Part shown: positions 44,307 through 53,720 of the stretch, one piece after another
How the letters are laid out: the number at the start of each line of letters is the position of its first letter
How positions within the stretch are numbered: the first letter of the stretch is position 1
Notes under the pieces: model-generated
Databases searched by the model: none
Seen by the model: the letters and a program-made list of their open reading frames with translations, nothing else
What the model was told of the DNA's origin: nothing
Assembly (NCBI GenBank): GCA_945901045.1
Contig: CAMDKK010000005.1
Coordinates: 45,978-109,977, forward strand
DNA length: 64,000 nt
Direction: 5' to 3'
Source of the DNA: Limnohabitans sp. Rim8
GTDB taxonomy: Bacteria; Pseudomonadota; Gammaproteobacteria; Burkholderiales; Burkholderiaceae_C
Translations under genes and position numbers: made by a program

Positions 44307-45593
44307 ATGATGAACCTCACCCCTACCTGGCAAGACTGCGAACTGCTGGATGCGCAGGACCCGCTGCGCGCCCTGCGTGATCAATTCGACTTGCCACTCG
44401 GCGTGATTTATCTCGACGGCAATTCGCTGGGCGTGCTGCCCAAAACCGTCCCGGCCCGCGTAGCCAAGGCTGTAACCCACGAATGGGGGCAAGACCTCAT
44501 CAAAAGCTGGAACAGCGCAGGTTGGTTCACCCTGCCCCAGCGCGTGGGCGACAAAATTGCCCGCGTGATTGGGGCTCAGCCGGGAGAAGTGATCGCCGCT
44601 GACAGCACCTCGATCAACCTGTTCAAAGTGTTGGCCGCCGCGCTGCACATCGCCGCCGCCGACCACCCACACAAAACCAAAATCATCAGCGAACGCAGCA
44701 ACTTCCCTACGGACCTTTACATCGCAGAAGCCCTGTGCAAAGAGCGCGGCTACAACCTGCAACTGGTCGAGGCCGACGAGATCGCGGCGGCATTGCAAGC
44801 CGATGTGGCGGTGCTCATGCTCACGCATGTGAACTACCGCACCGGTGCCATGCACAACATGCAAGCCGTCACCGCGCAGGCCCACGCGCAGGGCATCCTG
44901 ACGGTGTGGGACCTGGCGCACAGCGCGGGGGCCGTGCCCGTTGACCTGAACGGCTCGGGGGTCGACTTTGCCGTGGGCTGCGGCTACAAATACCTCAACG
45001 GCGGCCCCGGCGCACCGGCCTTTGTGTGGGTGCACCCGCAACACACCGACCGATTCTGGCAGCCGTTGGCCGGTTGGTGGGGCCATGCAGCGCCCTTTGC
45101 CTTCACCCCCGATTACCAACCCGCGAAGGGCATCACCCGCTACCAATGCGGCACGCAACCCATCTTGAGCCTCACGGCGCTGGACTGCGGCCTGGATGCT
45201 TTTTTGAGCGCCGAGGCGCTGGGCGGCATGGCCGCGCTGCGCCAAAAATCATTGGCGCTGACGGGCCTCTTTATGCAACTGGTACGCACACGCTTGCACG
45301 GCCACGGCTTTGGCATCGTCACACCGGCTGAGGAAGCCCTGCGCGGCTCACAAGTGAGCCTGACCCGCGCCGAAGGCGCTTACGCCATCGTGCAGGCCCT
45401 GATCGCACGCGGTGTGATCGGTGACTTCCGGGCGGGCGACGGCGGCCAGCACCCCGACATCCTGCGCTTTGGCTTCACGCCGCTGTACATCGGCTACGCC
45501 GAGGTCTGGCAGGCCGCAGAGCACCTGTGCCAGGTCATGCAAAGTGGCGAGTGGCAGGGTGCCCGCTTTGTGCACAAGAACGCCGTGACCTGA
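44307..45593 (+). CDS. kynU: Kynureninase
   Basis: The 428-residue PLP enzyme has [74 protein letters not shown] and the PLP-Lys segment [20 protein letters not shown]. It cleaves kynurenine to anthranilate and alanine. ATG 44307 and ATG 44310 are adjacent possible starts. The coding region is GC-rich and tightly coupled to its neighbours. No anthranilate-degrading genes are in the window. Confidence 0.96.
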   Translation: MMNLTPTWQDCELLDAQDPLRALRDQFDLPLGVIYLDGNSLGVLPKTVPARVAKAVTHEWGQDLIKSWNSAGWFTLPQRVGDKIARVIGAQPGEVIAADSTSINLFKVLAAALHIAAADHPHKTKIISERSNFPTDLYIAEALCKERGYNLQLVEADEIAAALQADVAVLMLTHVNYRTGAMHNMQAVTAQAHAQGILTVWDLAHSAGAVPVDLNGSGVDFAVGCGYKYLNGGPGAPAFVWVHPQHTDRFWQPLAGWWGHAAPFAFTPDYQPAKGITRYQCGTQPILSLTALDCGLDAFLSAEALGGMAALRQKSLALTGLFMQLVRTRLHGHGFGIVTPAEEALRGSQVSLTRAEGAYAIVQALIARGVIGDFRAGDGGQHPDILRFGFTPLYIGYAEVWQAAEHLCQVMQSGEWQGARFVHKNAVT

Positions 45594-45603
45594 AAGCCCC
45601 ACC

Positions 45604-46497
45604 ATGAGTGCCTGCCCTTTCTCCGGCGCCCCCAACGCGGCCAGTACCAGCACCAGCACAGCGCCAGGTGAGCGCATCGTGCACGATGAAAAAGCCCAAC
45701 TCGATTTTGATGGCCGCATGAGTTATGGCGACTACCTGCAGCTCGACGCCATCCTGAACGCACAACAACCGCTCTCGCCTGACCACAACGAGATGCTGTT
45801 CATCGTGCAGCACCAGACCAGCGAGTTGTGGATGAAGCTGATGCTGCATGAGCTTAAAGCCGCCATGGCGGGCATTGCGCAAGACCAATTGCCAGACGCC
45901 TTCAAAAAGCTCGCCCGCGTCAGCCGCATCATGGAGCAGCTGGTTCATTCTTGGGACGTGCTGGCCACCATGACGCCACCCGAGTACAGCGCCATTCGCC
46001 CCTACCTGGCGCAGTCGAGCGGTTTCCAAAGCTGGCAATACCGTTGCATCGAATTTGCGATGGGCAACAAAAACGCCGCCATGCTGCAGCCCCACGCGCA
46101 CCGGCCCGACCTGTCGGCCATCGTGCAAACCGCCTACCAAGCACCTTCGCTGTACGACGAGTGCTTGCGCCTCTTAAAGCGACGTGGCCTTGGCGTACCC
46201 GACAGCCACACCGAGCGCGACTGGCGTCAGCCCTATCCGGCCAGCGAGGCGGTGGAAAACGCCTGGCTGGTGGTCTACCGCAACCCGCAGCAGCACTGGG
46301 ACTTGTACCAACTGGGTGAAGAACTGACCGATCTGGAAGACGCTTTTCGCTTGTGGCGCTTTCGGCATGTGACCACGGTGGAACGCGTGATCGGCTTCAA
46401 ACGCGGCACCGGCGGCACCGGCGGTGTGAGCTACTTGCGCAAGATGCTGGACACCGTGCTCTTCCCCGAAATCTGGACACTGCGCACGCAGCTGTGA
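45604..46497 (+). CDS. kynA: Tryptophan 2,3-dioxygenase
   Basis: The 297-residue haem enzyme has [20 protein letters not shown], the signature [40 protein letters not shown] with the substrate-binding Arg, and the C-terminal [20 protein letters not shown] with the haem His and substrate-binding Gly-Thr-Gly. It opens the indole ring of tryptophan to N-formylkynurenine, the first step of the pathway. It is the last gene of the kyn operon. Confidence 0.97.
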   Translation: MSACPFSGAPNAASTSTSTAPGERIVHDEKAQLDFDGRMSYGDYLQLDAILNAQQPLSPDHNEMLFIVQHQTSELWMKLMLHELKAAMAGIAQDQLPDAFKKLARVSRIMEQLVHSWDVLATMTPPEYSAIRPYLAQSSGFQSWQYRCIEFAMGNKNAAMLQPHAHRPDLSAIVQTAYQAPSLYDECLRLLKRRGLGVPDSHTERDWRQPYPASEAVENAWLVVYRNPQQHWDLYQLGEELTDLEDAFRLWRFRHVTTVERVIGFKRGTGGTGGVSYLRKMLDTVLFPEIWTLRTQL

Positions 46498-46522
46498 ACG
46501 CCAGAACCAGCTTGTTGACTTG

Positions 46523-46657
46523 TCATCCCGGACTTTTGGGCTTGTTGGCAAAGTGCTCGAGCACCTTGCCTCGCTTGATCTGCACGCTGATAACCTCACC
46601 GGTGCCCATGTCCACGGTGTGCATTTGAAACACGTTCTTGGCCATATCGAGCCCCAT
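46523..46657 (-). pseudogene. IS110-family transposase, N-terminal fragment
   Basis: The minus strand encodes MGLDMAKNVFQMHTVDMGTG, then EVISVQIKRGKVLEHFANK, and stops at 46523-46525. This matches the N-terminal RuvC-like (DEDD) domain start of IS110/IS1111 transposases, which are normally about 340 residues; only 44 remain. It is a remnant of an element that once lay between kynA and the truncated ykgJ copy. The rest of 46498-46765 shows nothing else recognisable. Confidence 0.75.
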
Positions 46658-46765
46658 GACCTGTTGACCTGTTGACCGTTCATCGTTCCGATGATTTGTC
46701 CTGCGATCATTCCTGTATTGCGATTCATGGCGGATCCGCTGTGGTGATAGTGAGGACTTTTTTTA

Positions 46766-47027
46766 GCTTGCTGCGCGAGCTTTCGGGTGGACTTCTCTCT
46801 CTTCGAATACGAAGAAGGCGGCGGAGCCGTCTCTGTGGGCTTGGCCTCGCCCCTCACCGAGCACACCTGCCGGATGCGTGGCACTGACCACAACCCGCCC
46901 CATTGCGCAGCCCTGTCAGGGCGCATCGGCGAAAAAGCCACTTGCGGCATTTATGAGTGGCGTCCATCACCCTGTCGTGAATTTGAAGAAGGCAGTCTGG
47001 CTTGTGAACAGGCACGGCGACGGCACG
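46766..47027 (+). repeat. 262-bp direct repeat, copy 2 (5'-truncated ykgJ)
   Basis: This copy matches ykgJ codons 9 to about 95 (VEYEEGGG-like FEYEEGGGAVSVGLASP through ACEQARRRH). The N-terminal CxxC is missing and the frame is closed by a stop a few codons upstream. A residual open frame from 46787 to 47041 would begin inside the conserved region without the cysteine cluster. It is most probably non-functional. Several of its differences from copy 1 are silent or conservative. Confidence 0.85.
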
Positions 47028-47085
47028 CTGTAGCTGCATGAAGTTGGCGCACCAACACACGCCTTGCCGTTAAAGGCCTGAGCAC

Positions 47086-48261
47086 TCAAGGTCCGCCATA
47101 AAGCCAAGGCACATCGAGTAAACCCTCGCCCATTAAGCGTATCGATGTGTCACGACCCCATCGCAGCAGGCCTTTGGCATGAAATATCTGTCCATTGCGG
47201 ATCGCCCTTTGTTGCACGCGGGCGTTGCGCTGCCAGCGCAGTTGCGCAAAGTGCGCCAGCTTGGCGGGCATATCGGCGCCCGGCAGCGCCAGGCATCGAC
47301 CCAAGGTATCGGCATCCTCAATCGCCATGCCGGCGCCCTGTGCCATGTAGGGGCGCATCGGATGCGCTGCATCGCCCAACAAGGCCACAGCGCCTTGCGC
47401 CTGTTGATGCGCTCCACGCAGGGGCACGCGGTCACACAAGGGCCACAAGCGCCATTCAGGTGCCGCCTCGATCAATGCTTTCAAATCAGCGCAAATATCT
47501 CCCAATGCGTGCGCCAAGCCCGCCGCATTGGCCGCGTGGTCCCATGGGGTCATATCAGACGGGGCTGGCCCGTGAACGATGGCCACCAGATTCAACAGCT
47601 CTCCCCTGCGAACGGGGTACTGCACCACATGCAGGCGAGGACCCATCCACACCGTCACATTCTGGGTGCGCAAAGCCGCTGGCAGTTCGGATTGCAAGAG
47701 CATGGCGCGGTAAGCCAGGTGGCCGGTGAAACGCGGCTCACCATCGCCCAACAACTCCGCCCTGACCTTGCTCCACAAGCCATCGGCGCCGACCAAGGCT
47801 TTGGCCATCATGGGCTCGCCATTCGCCAATTGCACCGACACACCGTCGGTTTGCTGCGCATAACCTGTGACGTCTTGGTTCAAGATCAACTGCGCCCTTG
47901 CCTGCTCGTGTACCGCTTGCAAAAGCAAATCATGCAGATCAGCGCGGTGAATGGTGGCATAGGGCGCACCATAGCGAGCCACAGCCGAAAGGCCCAGGCG
48001 CAACTGTCCGGTCTGGGCCCCAGAGTGCGCTTGGCGAACCCGTAAAAAATCAGGAAAAGCCGCGACAGATTGAACCGCACTGTCCAGCCCCCAAGCCTTC
48101 AAAATACGGGTCACGTTGGGTCCGATTTGGATGCCTGCGCCGACTTCGCTGAAAGCCTTTGCGCGCTCGAATAACTGCACCGCAACGTCAGACGAAGCGC
48201 AGCGCAGCGCAGCCGCCAAGCCCCCTATGCCGCCGCCCGCAATCACGATGGGTTTACTCAT
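47086..48261 (-). CDS. FAD-dependent aromatic monooxygenase (salicylate/3-hydroxybenzoate hydroxylase-like)
   Basis: The 391-residue flavoprotein has the FAD motif VIAGGGIGGLAAALRCA, EVGAGIQIGPNVTRILKAWG, the middle ALVGADGLWSKVRAELLGDG (DG motif) and the GD motif ALLGDAAHPMRPYMAQGAGM. This is the class A flavin monooxygenase pattern of salicylate hydroxylase and 3-hydroxybenzoate 6-hydroxylase. It would hydroxylate a small aromatic acid with NAD(P)H and O2. It stands alone, divergent from the RraA-like gene. Kynurenine 3-monooxygenase is less likely because that family has a membrane-binding tail. Confidence 0.88.
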   Translation of the reverse strand: MSKPIVIAGGGIGGLAAALRCASSDVAVQLFERAKAFSEVGAGIQIGPNVTRILKAWGLDSAVQSVAAFPDFLRVRQAHSGAQTGQLRLGLSAVARYGAPYATIHRADLHDLLLQAVHEQARAQLILNQDVTGYAQQTDGVSVQLANGEPMMAKALVGADGLWSKVRAELLGDGEPRFTGHLAYRAMLLQSELPAALRTQNVTVWMGPRLHVVQYPVRRGELLNLVAIVHGPAPSDMTPWDHAANAAGLAHALGDICADLKALIEAAPEWRLWPLCDRVPLRGAHQQAQGAVALLGDAAHPMRPYMAQGAGMAIEDADTLGRCLALPGADMPAKLAHFAQLRWQRNARVQQRAIRNGQIFHAKGLLRWGRDTSIRLMGEGLLDVPWLYGGP

Positions 48262-48422
48262 CTCTCCATTGTGCCGTTGTTACTGCGGAAATATTCAATC
48301 AGAGCCAGATTCCATGCGGGCCATCCACTCTTTTGAGAAACTCTTTTGAAGTTTGACAAGACTTGGCTTTGACTGTCCAATGGCCGGTCACGATCCTTTT
48401 GAAAACTGCAGAAAGAGTTGCC

Positions 48423-49076
48423 ATGATTGAAGAAGTTCCGAATCTCCAAATTCAGGCCCTGCATCGTCCTGATGCCACGCTGGTGGCGCAACTGCGTGGG
48501 ACGCCCACTGGATTTTTAGTAGACGCGATGGGGGGCACCGGCGCATTAGATTACCGCATCCACCCGGCCATCGCCGAACAGTATGCATTTTGTGGTGTGG
48601 CCTTGACATGCCATGCGGGCCCGGCAGACAACCTGGCCTTGGTGCATGCCTTGCAGCATGTTGAGGCTGGGGATGTGTTGATCGTCGGCACCGATGGTTT
48701 TACGGGCTGCGCCGTCACGGGCGATTTGGTGCTGGGTATGGCCAAAAACTCGGGTGCAGTTGGTTTTGTCACCGATGGATGCGTGCGTGATTTGGTCGGT
48801 TTAAAGTCTGTCGGGCTGCCGGCTTGGTCGATGGGGGTGACGCCGAATTCGCCGCACCGCAATGGACCCGGCACGATCGGCATGCCTGTCAACATTGCCG
48901 GTCATGTTGTGTGCAGTGGCGACATTGTGGTCGCTGATCTCGATGGTGTGGTCATCATTCCGAAAGAAATGCTGGCATCAGTGCTTGCCAAACTCCCCGG
49001 TATTCGTGCTGCCGAGGCCGCCGCCGATGAGTCAGTGCGCCAGGGTGCGCGCTTGCCTGGTTTTTTGAAAACCTGA
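48423..49076 (+). CDS. RraA family protein (4-hydroxy-4-methyl-2-oxoglutarate aldolase-like)
   Basis: The 217-residue protein has GFLVDAMGGTGALDYRIHPA, VLIVGTDGFTGCAVTGDLVL, and the conserved GCVRDLVGLKSVGLPAWSMG, whose Arg and Asp form the substrate/metal site of HMG/CHA aldolases; the GDIVVADLDGVVIIP end is typical. Such aldolases cleave 4-hydroxy-4-methyl- or 4-carboxy-4-hydroxy-2-oxo acids to pyruvate at the end of aromatic 4,5-cleavage pathways. Other RraA members only bind RNase E, but those are shorter. It is first in a plus-strand pair with the FMN oxidase. Confidence 0.88.
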   Translation: MIEEVPNLQIQALHRPDATLVAQLRGTPTGFLVDAMGGTGALDYRIHPAIAEQYAFCGVALTCHAGPADNLALVHALQHVEAGDVLIVGTDGFTGCAVTGDLVLGMAKNSGAVGFVTDGCVRDLVGLKSVGLPAWSMGVTPNSPHRNGPGTIGMPVNIAGHVVCSGDIVVADLDGVVIIPKEMLASVLAKLPGIRAAEAAADESVRQGARLPGFLKT

Positions 49077-49093
49077 AACGGCTCACCTGCACC

Positions 49094-50260
49094 ATGGATT
49101 CTATGAACCCCGCATTAAAACGCGATGGCTACAGCGTTGCTGCGCTGCGCCGCATGGCGCAAAAACGCTTACCGCGTCCTATTTTTGACTTCATTGATGG
49201 TGGCGCTGAAGACGAAGACACTGTGCGACAAAACGAGTCGGCTTTTCAGGGATGGGATATTTTGCCCCAGCCATTGAACGGCGCAGCGCAGCGTGACCTC
49301 TCTGCGACTTTATTTGGCCAAGCATTGCGCAGTCCCTTGCTGATTGGCCCCACCGGGCTGGCAGGCTTATTTTGGCCCCAAGGCGAAATTGCGAGCGCAA
49401 AGGCAGCAGCAGCGCAGGGCACTGTGTACTGCCTGAGTCATGGCTCTGTGTGCACCATGGAGCAATTGGCCCAGTCACACACAGGCTTGAAATGGATGCA
49501 GGTCTTTATTTACAAGGACAGGGCTTTCACCCGCGAATTGGCCACTCGCGCGCACGACAGTGGCTACGATGCCTTGGTATTGACCATTGACAATCAAATG
49601 ATTGGCAAGCGCGAACGCGACCTGGTCAACGGATTCACCATTCCACCGCGTTTTGATTTGCCACAGATGCTGGCGTTTGCCCAAAAGCCTGGCTGGTGGT
49701 GGTCTATGCGCCACGAGTTGGCGAAGATCACTTTTGGCAATTATGTGCAATCGAATACACCTGAATCTGTTGCCGCCCTGGCGGCCCGCATGGGCGCGCT
49801 GTTGGACCCCGGCATGTCTTGGCAAGATGTGGACATGCTGCGCGCCCACTGGAAAGGCCGCTTGATCTTGAAGGGCGTTCTTCATCCACACGAAGCCTCT
49901 GAAGCGCTCCAACACGGGATCGATGCCATCATCGTCTCCAACCATGGCGGACGACAACTCAACGGCGCCATGGCCAGTGTGCGCGCCCTGCCCGCCATTG
50001 TTCAAGCCGTCAATGGGGCCGTGCCGGTGTTACTCGATGGCGGCGTTCGCCGGGGTAGCGATGTCTTCAAAGCATTGGCCTTGGGTGCCACGGCGGTGTT
50101 GTTGGGCCGCCCCCATTTGTGGGGCTTATCGGTCGCGGGGCAAGAGGGTGTGGAATGGGTTTTGGACCTGTTGAACGTCGAACTCGATCGCGTCATGGGC
50201 TTGGCAGGCGCGAAAAACATTCAAGCCATTCGAGATGGCGATTATTTAAGGCCAAAATAA
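49094..50260 (+). CDS. FMN-dependent alpha-hydroxy-acid oxidase/dehydrogenase
   Basis: The 388-residue protein has LPRPIFDFIDGGAEDEDTVR, LLIGPTGLAGLFWPQGEIAS, LVLTIDNQMIGKRERDLVNG, and the active-site segment AIIVSNHGGRQLNGAMASVR with the catalytic His and Arg. The usual Asp after GGRQL is Asn here. The family oxidises L-lactate, L-mandelate or glycolate-type acids. Placed beside an RraA-like aldolase, it may convert a 2-hydroxy acid product to a 2-oxo acid. Downstream genes are convergent. Confidence 0.92.
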   Translation: MDSMNPALKRDGYSVAALRRMAQKRLPRPIFDFIDGGAEDEDTVRQNESAFQGWDILPQPLNGAAQRDLSATLFGQALRSPLLIGPTGLAGLFWPQGEIASAKAAAAQGTVYCLSHGSVCTMEQLAQSHTGLKWMQVFIYKDRAFTRELATRAHDSGYDALVLTIDNQMIGKRERDLVNGFTIPPRFDLPQMLAFAQKPGWWWSMRHELAKITFGNYVQSNTPESVAALAARMGALLDPGMSWQDVDMLRAHWKGRLILKGVLHPHEASEALQHGIDAIIVSNHGGRQLNGAMASVRALPAIVQAVNGAVPVLLDGGVRRGSDVFKALALGATAVLLGRPHLWGLSVAGQEGVEWVLDLLNVELDRVMGLAGAKNIQAIRDGDYLRPK

Positions 50261-50307
50261 TATTCAAAGCCGCATGCGAGCCCCTGAAAATCAGGTTCGA
50301 TGCGGGA

Positions 50308-51279
50308 TCAGGCTGAAGTTTTAATGCGTTTTTTACTGGAGCGCTTGCGCAGAGTGGGCGCAGCAGGAATTCCTGCCATGGCCGCCAAGACCTCTGCGGC
50401 AGAGGCCGTGTCCTCCAAGGCCTTGCCCATGGCCATGGCACTGTTGAAAATCGGCGCACAGCTTGCAAAAAGTGGAATCGGACAATCCACTTGCGAGGCC
50501 ATCTGGGCAATCACGGCCATGTCTTTTTGCCAAACGTCCACTTTCATGGTCGCCGGCAAATACTTACGCGCCACCATCATGGGCATGCGCAGGCGCATCA
50601 AGCCCGTGCCCAACACCGGACTGTTGCCAAACAATTGGAGCACTTCCTCCGGATCGAGCCCCATTTTTCGGGCAAATGTGATTGACTCGGCATAGGCCAC
50701 GTTGTACACGGCCACCAGATGGTTGGCCACAAACTTCATCTTCATGCCATTGCCAAATGGCCCGACATAAGCCACGTTGTCCGTGAATGCATTCAAAACG
50801 GGCAAGACCGTTCGATAAGCTTTTTGCGGACCGCTGACAAAAAATGTCCAATCCCGCGCCCTGATCCGCACCGCCGTGCCGCTGACGGGTGAATCCAGTG
50901 TGGTGATGCCCAATTTGCGCAGGCTGTTGGCAAACGCCTCTTTGTCTGCCAATGGCAAAGTGCTGGCCTCAATGACAATCGGCGGCTGCGTCCATGCAGG
51001 CCGAGGCATGGCGAGCAGGGCCTCGGTGATTTGTGCCAAAGCCTTGGAAGATGGCAGAGACACAATCAGCACATCCGATTGGCAAGCCACATCGGCCACG
51101 CTGGTCAGGGCTTGACCGCCGGCTTTCTTCAGGCGCGCACGCGCTTTGGCATCGATGTCGAAACCCGTGACCGTAAAGCCGTGGGCCAGCAAGGTCTCGG
51201 CCATGGCACCGCCCATGATGCCCATGCCCAAAACACCCACGCGCGCCTTCAGTCCCATGGTTTTTTGTGTTGTCTTCAT
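50308..51279 (-). CDS. 3-hydroxyisobutyrate dehydrogenase family NAD(P) oxidoreductase
   Basis: The 323-residue beta-hydroxyacid dehydrogenase has the Rossmann start VGVLGMGIMGGAMAETLLAH, the substrate motif TLDSPVSGTAVRIRARDWTF, and the catalytic Lys in GPFGNGMKMKFVANHLVAVY. It has an unusually basic C-terminus (RKRSSKKRIKTSA). Members reduce or oxidise tartronate semialdehyde, hydroxyisobutyrate or related acids. It heads the minus-strand pair with the GlcG-like gene (4 bp gap). Confidence 0.92.
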   Translation of the reverse strand: MKTTQKTMGLKARVGVLGMGIMGGAMAETLLAHGFTVTGFDIDAKARARLKKAGGQALTSVADVACQSDVLIVSLPSSKALAQITEALLAMPRPAWTQPPIVIEASTLPLADKEAFANSLRKLGITTLDSPVSGTAVRIRARDWTFFVSGPQKAYRTVLPVLNAFTDNVAYVGPFGNGMKMKFVANHLVAVYNVAYAESITFARKMGLDPEEVLQLFGNSPVLGTGLMRLRMPMMVARKYLPATMKVDVWQKDMAVIAQMASQVDCPIPLFASCAPIFNSAMAMGKALEDTASAAEVLAAMAGIPAAPTLRKRSSKKRIKTSA

Positions 51280-51283
51280 GGTT

Positions 51284-51709
51284 TTAACCTGCCACCAGTC
51301 CGGCAGCTTGAATCCCTGCCATGCAAATCAACTCGTCTTCATCGCCTGTACCCCCACTGGCACCGGCTGAGCCCAAAATATGACCGCTGGCGTCCTTGAT
51401 CAAAACGGCACCCGGTTGCGGTAAAAATTTGCCTTCTGCTGTGGCCGACAAAGCCACAAAGAAATTGGGATTGTCTTTGGCTCGCTCTGCCAGCGTGCGA
51501 CTGGAGGCACCCATGCCAACGGCGCCCCAAGCCTTGCCTCGGGCGATATCGAAACGGAACATGCTGGCACCATCTTCACGCACAAAAGACACCAACTGGC
51601 CAGAGGCATCCAGCACCACAATGCCCATGGGTTTGTAGTTCGCCGCTCGGGCGGCTTTCATAGCGCCTTGCAGGATTTGCGTGGCTTGATCCAAAGTCAG
51701 ATTTTTCAT
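51284..51709 (-). CDS. GlcG/HbpS family haem- or cobalamin-binding-like protein
   Basis: The 141-residue protein has KPMGIVVLDASGQLVSFVRE, DIARGKAWGAVGMGASSRTL and the C-terminal GAVLIKDASGHILGSAGASG, as in GlcG/HbpS (DUF336) proteins. These small cytosolic proteins often accompany glycolate or aromatic-acid genes; some bind haem, most are of unknown function. ATG 51709 is preferred; the GTG at 51724 adds five residues. It lies immediately upstream of the dehydrogenase at 50308 and likely works with it. The 206-bp gap upstream to 51916 has no gene. Confidence 0.88.
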   Translation of the reverse strand: MKNLTLDQATQILQGAMKAARAANYKPMGIVVLDASGQLVSFVREDGASMFRFDIARGKAWGAVGMGASSRTLAERAKDNPNFFVALSATAEGKFLPQPGAVLIKDASGHILGSAGASGGTGDEDELICMAGIQAAGLVAG

Positions 51710-51915
51710 GAATTTTCCAATCACTTATAGAAGTTTGCACCAGATTAGCAGATTCAGCTGCCTGACGTGTCCGATCCAAGAACGGACAAGCGATTCCACC
51801 GATTTAGCACAACGTTTTATGGCTTTTAGCTTTGCTTGGGGTTTAGCGCTGTGTGCGGCAATGAGAGTCTAGGAGTTTGAATTCTCTCATCCCAAAAAGA
51901 CTGCGAGGCATCGCT

Positions 51916-52695
51916 CTAAACGATGTGCAAGCCACCATCCACCACCAAAGTGCTGCCGGTGATGAACGACCCCTCCGAAGAAGCCATCCACAAAATGGGC
52001 CAGGCAATTTCTTCAGGCGCAGCCCACCGGCCCAGCAAGGAAGTGTCCTTGCGTTCGGTCTTGAGTTGCTCCACGCTCTTGCCGAGCTTGTGTGCCCGGC
52101 CCAGATGGAAATCCGTCAGCGTCGAGCCGGGGCACACCGCGTTGACGCGAACGCCGTGCACCGCCTCTTCACAGGCCAGGGACCGGGTCAAGGCCAATTG
52201 AGCGGCCTTGGTGGCGTCGTACAAGGCCATGCCTTTGCGCCCCTTGACGGCATAACAAGAAGACACGTTTACGATGCTGCCATGGCCAGTGCTGCGCAAG
52301 TGCGGCAAGGCGGCATGGCAGTAATTCGTGATGCCCACCAGGTTGACGCCGACGATGGCATGCCATTCGGCCGCAGTCGCTTGGGCTGCCGCCGAATAAT
52401 TGCGCATGGCCGCGTTGTTGACCAGGATGTCCAGGCCTGCGAGCTCTCTGACGCAGCGCGCCACGGCTTGCAGTGCCAGCGTGGGGTCGCTCACATCGGC
52501 TTGGGCGCACAGCACATGAGACTCGGGCGCAGTCTGCAGAATGGCCTGACGCGTGCGTTCCAGGCCCTGTGCATCCGCATCCACCAAAAAGACCGAAGCG
52601 CCTTCCTGGCAAAAAACATACGCCGTCGCAGCACCAATGCCCGAGCCCGCGCCGGTGATCAGCGCCACTTGGCCTTGCAAACGTGGCTTGCCCAT
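51916..52695 (-). CDS. SDR family oxidoreductase
   Basis: The 259-residue classical SDR has VALITGAGSGIGAATAYVFC, the Asp in VFLVDADAQG indicating NAD preference, ILVNNAAMRNYSAA and the catalytic YDATKAAQLALTRSLACEEA. The end reads GSFITGSTLVVDGGLHIV, typical of the family. ATG 52695 lies five bases after the Bug stop, so they are in one operon. It may be a cis-dihydrodiol dehydrogenase for the product of the Rieske oxygenase, which is encoded in the same operon, but this is inference. Confidence 0.9.
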   Translation of the reverse strand: MGKPRLQGQVALITGAGSGIGAATAYVFCQEGASVFLVDADAQGLERTRQAILQTAPESHVLCAQADVSDPTLALQAVARCVRELAGLDILVNNAAMRNYSAAAQATAAEWHAIVGVNLVGITNYCHAALPHLRSTGHGSIVNVSSCYAVKGRKGMALYDATKAAQLALTRSLACEEAVHGVRVNAVCPGSTLTDFHLGRAHKLGKSVEQLKTERKDTSLLGRWAAPEEIAWPILWMASSEGSFITGSTLVVDGGLHIV

Positions 52696-52700
52696 GCCGC

Positions 52701-53684
52701 TCACTCCGCCTTGGTGCCGGTGTCTTTGATCACTTTGCCCCAACGCTTGATTTCCGAGCCAATCCAGTCACGGAACTGGTTGGGAGTGGTGGCCACAATT
52801 TCAAACTCCATGTCCAGCAAACGCTTGGTGATTTCGGGCGAACGCACGATCTTCACGATCTCACGGTGGTAACGCTCGATGATGGGTGCGGGTGTGCCCC
52901 CGGTGGTGAGAAAGCCAATCCACGAAGTGGCTTCAAAGTCAGAATAGCCCGATTCACTGAGGGTGGGAATGTCGGGCGTGCTGGCAAAGCGCTTGAGGCC
53001 CGAGGTGGCCACCAATTTCAAACGTCCTTCCTTAGCAAACTGCTGCACATTACCCGGCACGAAAAACCCAGCCTGGATGTTGCCGCCAATCAAATCGCTG
53101 ACCGCGGGTCCGGCACCACGGTAAGGGATATGGGTGATGTGAAACCCGGCCGCCGACTTGAACATTTCCATGGTCAGGTGCGAAGCACTGCCCAGGGCAA
53201 CAGAGCCATAGGAATACGTGGTCGGGTTGGCTTTGGTTTTCTCCACAAAATCCTTCACGCTGTTGATGCCCGATGCCGGATTGACCACCAGGTATTGCGG
53301 TGCCTTGACCATCAAGGTAATGGGGGCCAGATCCTTGACCGGGTCATAGGGCATTTTGTCGAACAAACTGACATTGATGGCCAATGGGCCGTTGTAGCCG
53401 ATCAGCAAGGTGTGGCCGTCGGGTGCGGCCTTGGCCACCATGTCGGCGCCGATGTTACCGCCCGCACCAGGTTTGTTTTCCACCACAAAGGGCTGCCCGA
53501 AAACTTCTTGCAGTTTGGGGGCGATCAAGCGCGCCAAAACATCGTTGGTGCTGCCGGTGATGGGCACGATGATGCGCACCGGTTTGGTGGGTGCCCATTC
53601 CTGTGCGCTCACGGTCATGGCCACACTCAGACCCAGACTGGCAAGGACCCATGCGGTCAGTTGCCTGCGATTGAAATTTGTCAT
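52701..53684 (-). CDS. Bug/TctC family periplasmic solute receptor
   Basis: The 327-residue receptor has a signal ending AMTVSAQE, then VRIIVPITGSTNDVLARLIA in which the usual PPGG is replaced by TGSTN, FVVENKPGAGGNIGADMVAK, IPYRGAGPAVSDLIGGNIQA and STPDIPTLSESGYSDF. The changed N-terminal loop may alter ligand specificity. It lies between the Rieske oxygenase and the SDR, pointing to an aromatic carboxylate ligand. No TctA/B genes are near. Confidence 0.92.
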   Translation of the reverse strand: MTNFNRRQLTAWVLASLGLSVAMTVSAQEWAPTKPVRIIVPITGSTNDVLARLIAPKLQEVFGQPFVVENKPGAGGNIGADMVAKAAPDGHTLLIGYNGPLAINVSLFDKMPYDPVKDLAPITLMVKAPQYLVVNPASGINSVKDFVEKTKANPTTYSYGSVALGSASHLTMEMFKSAAGFHITHIPYRGAGPAVSDLIGGNIQAGFFVPGNVQQFAKEGRLKLVATSGLKRFASTPDIPTLSESGYSDFEATSWIGFLTTGGTPAPIIERYHREIVKIVRSPEITKRLLDMEFEIVATTPNQFRDWIGSEIKRWGKVIKDTGTKAE

Positions 53685-53720
53685 TTTGTCTCCTGTTGAT
53701 TGCTTTGCAATGCAAGACCG

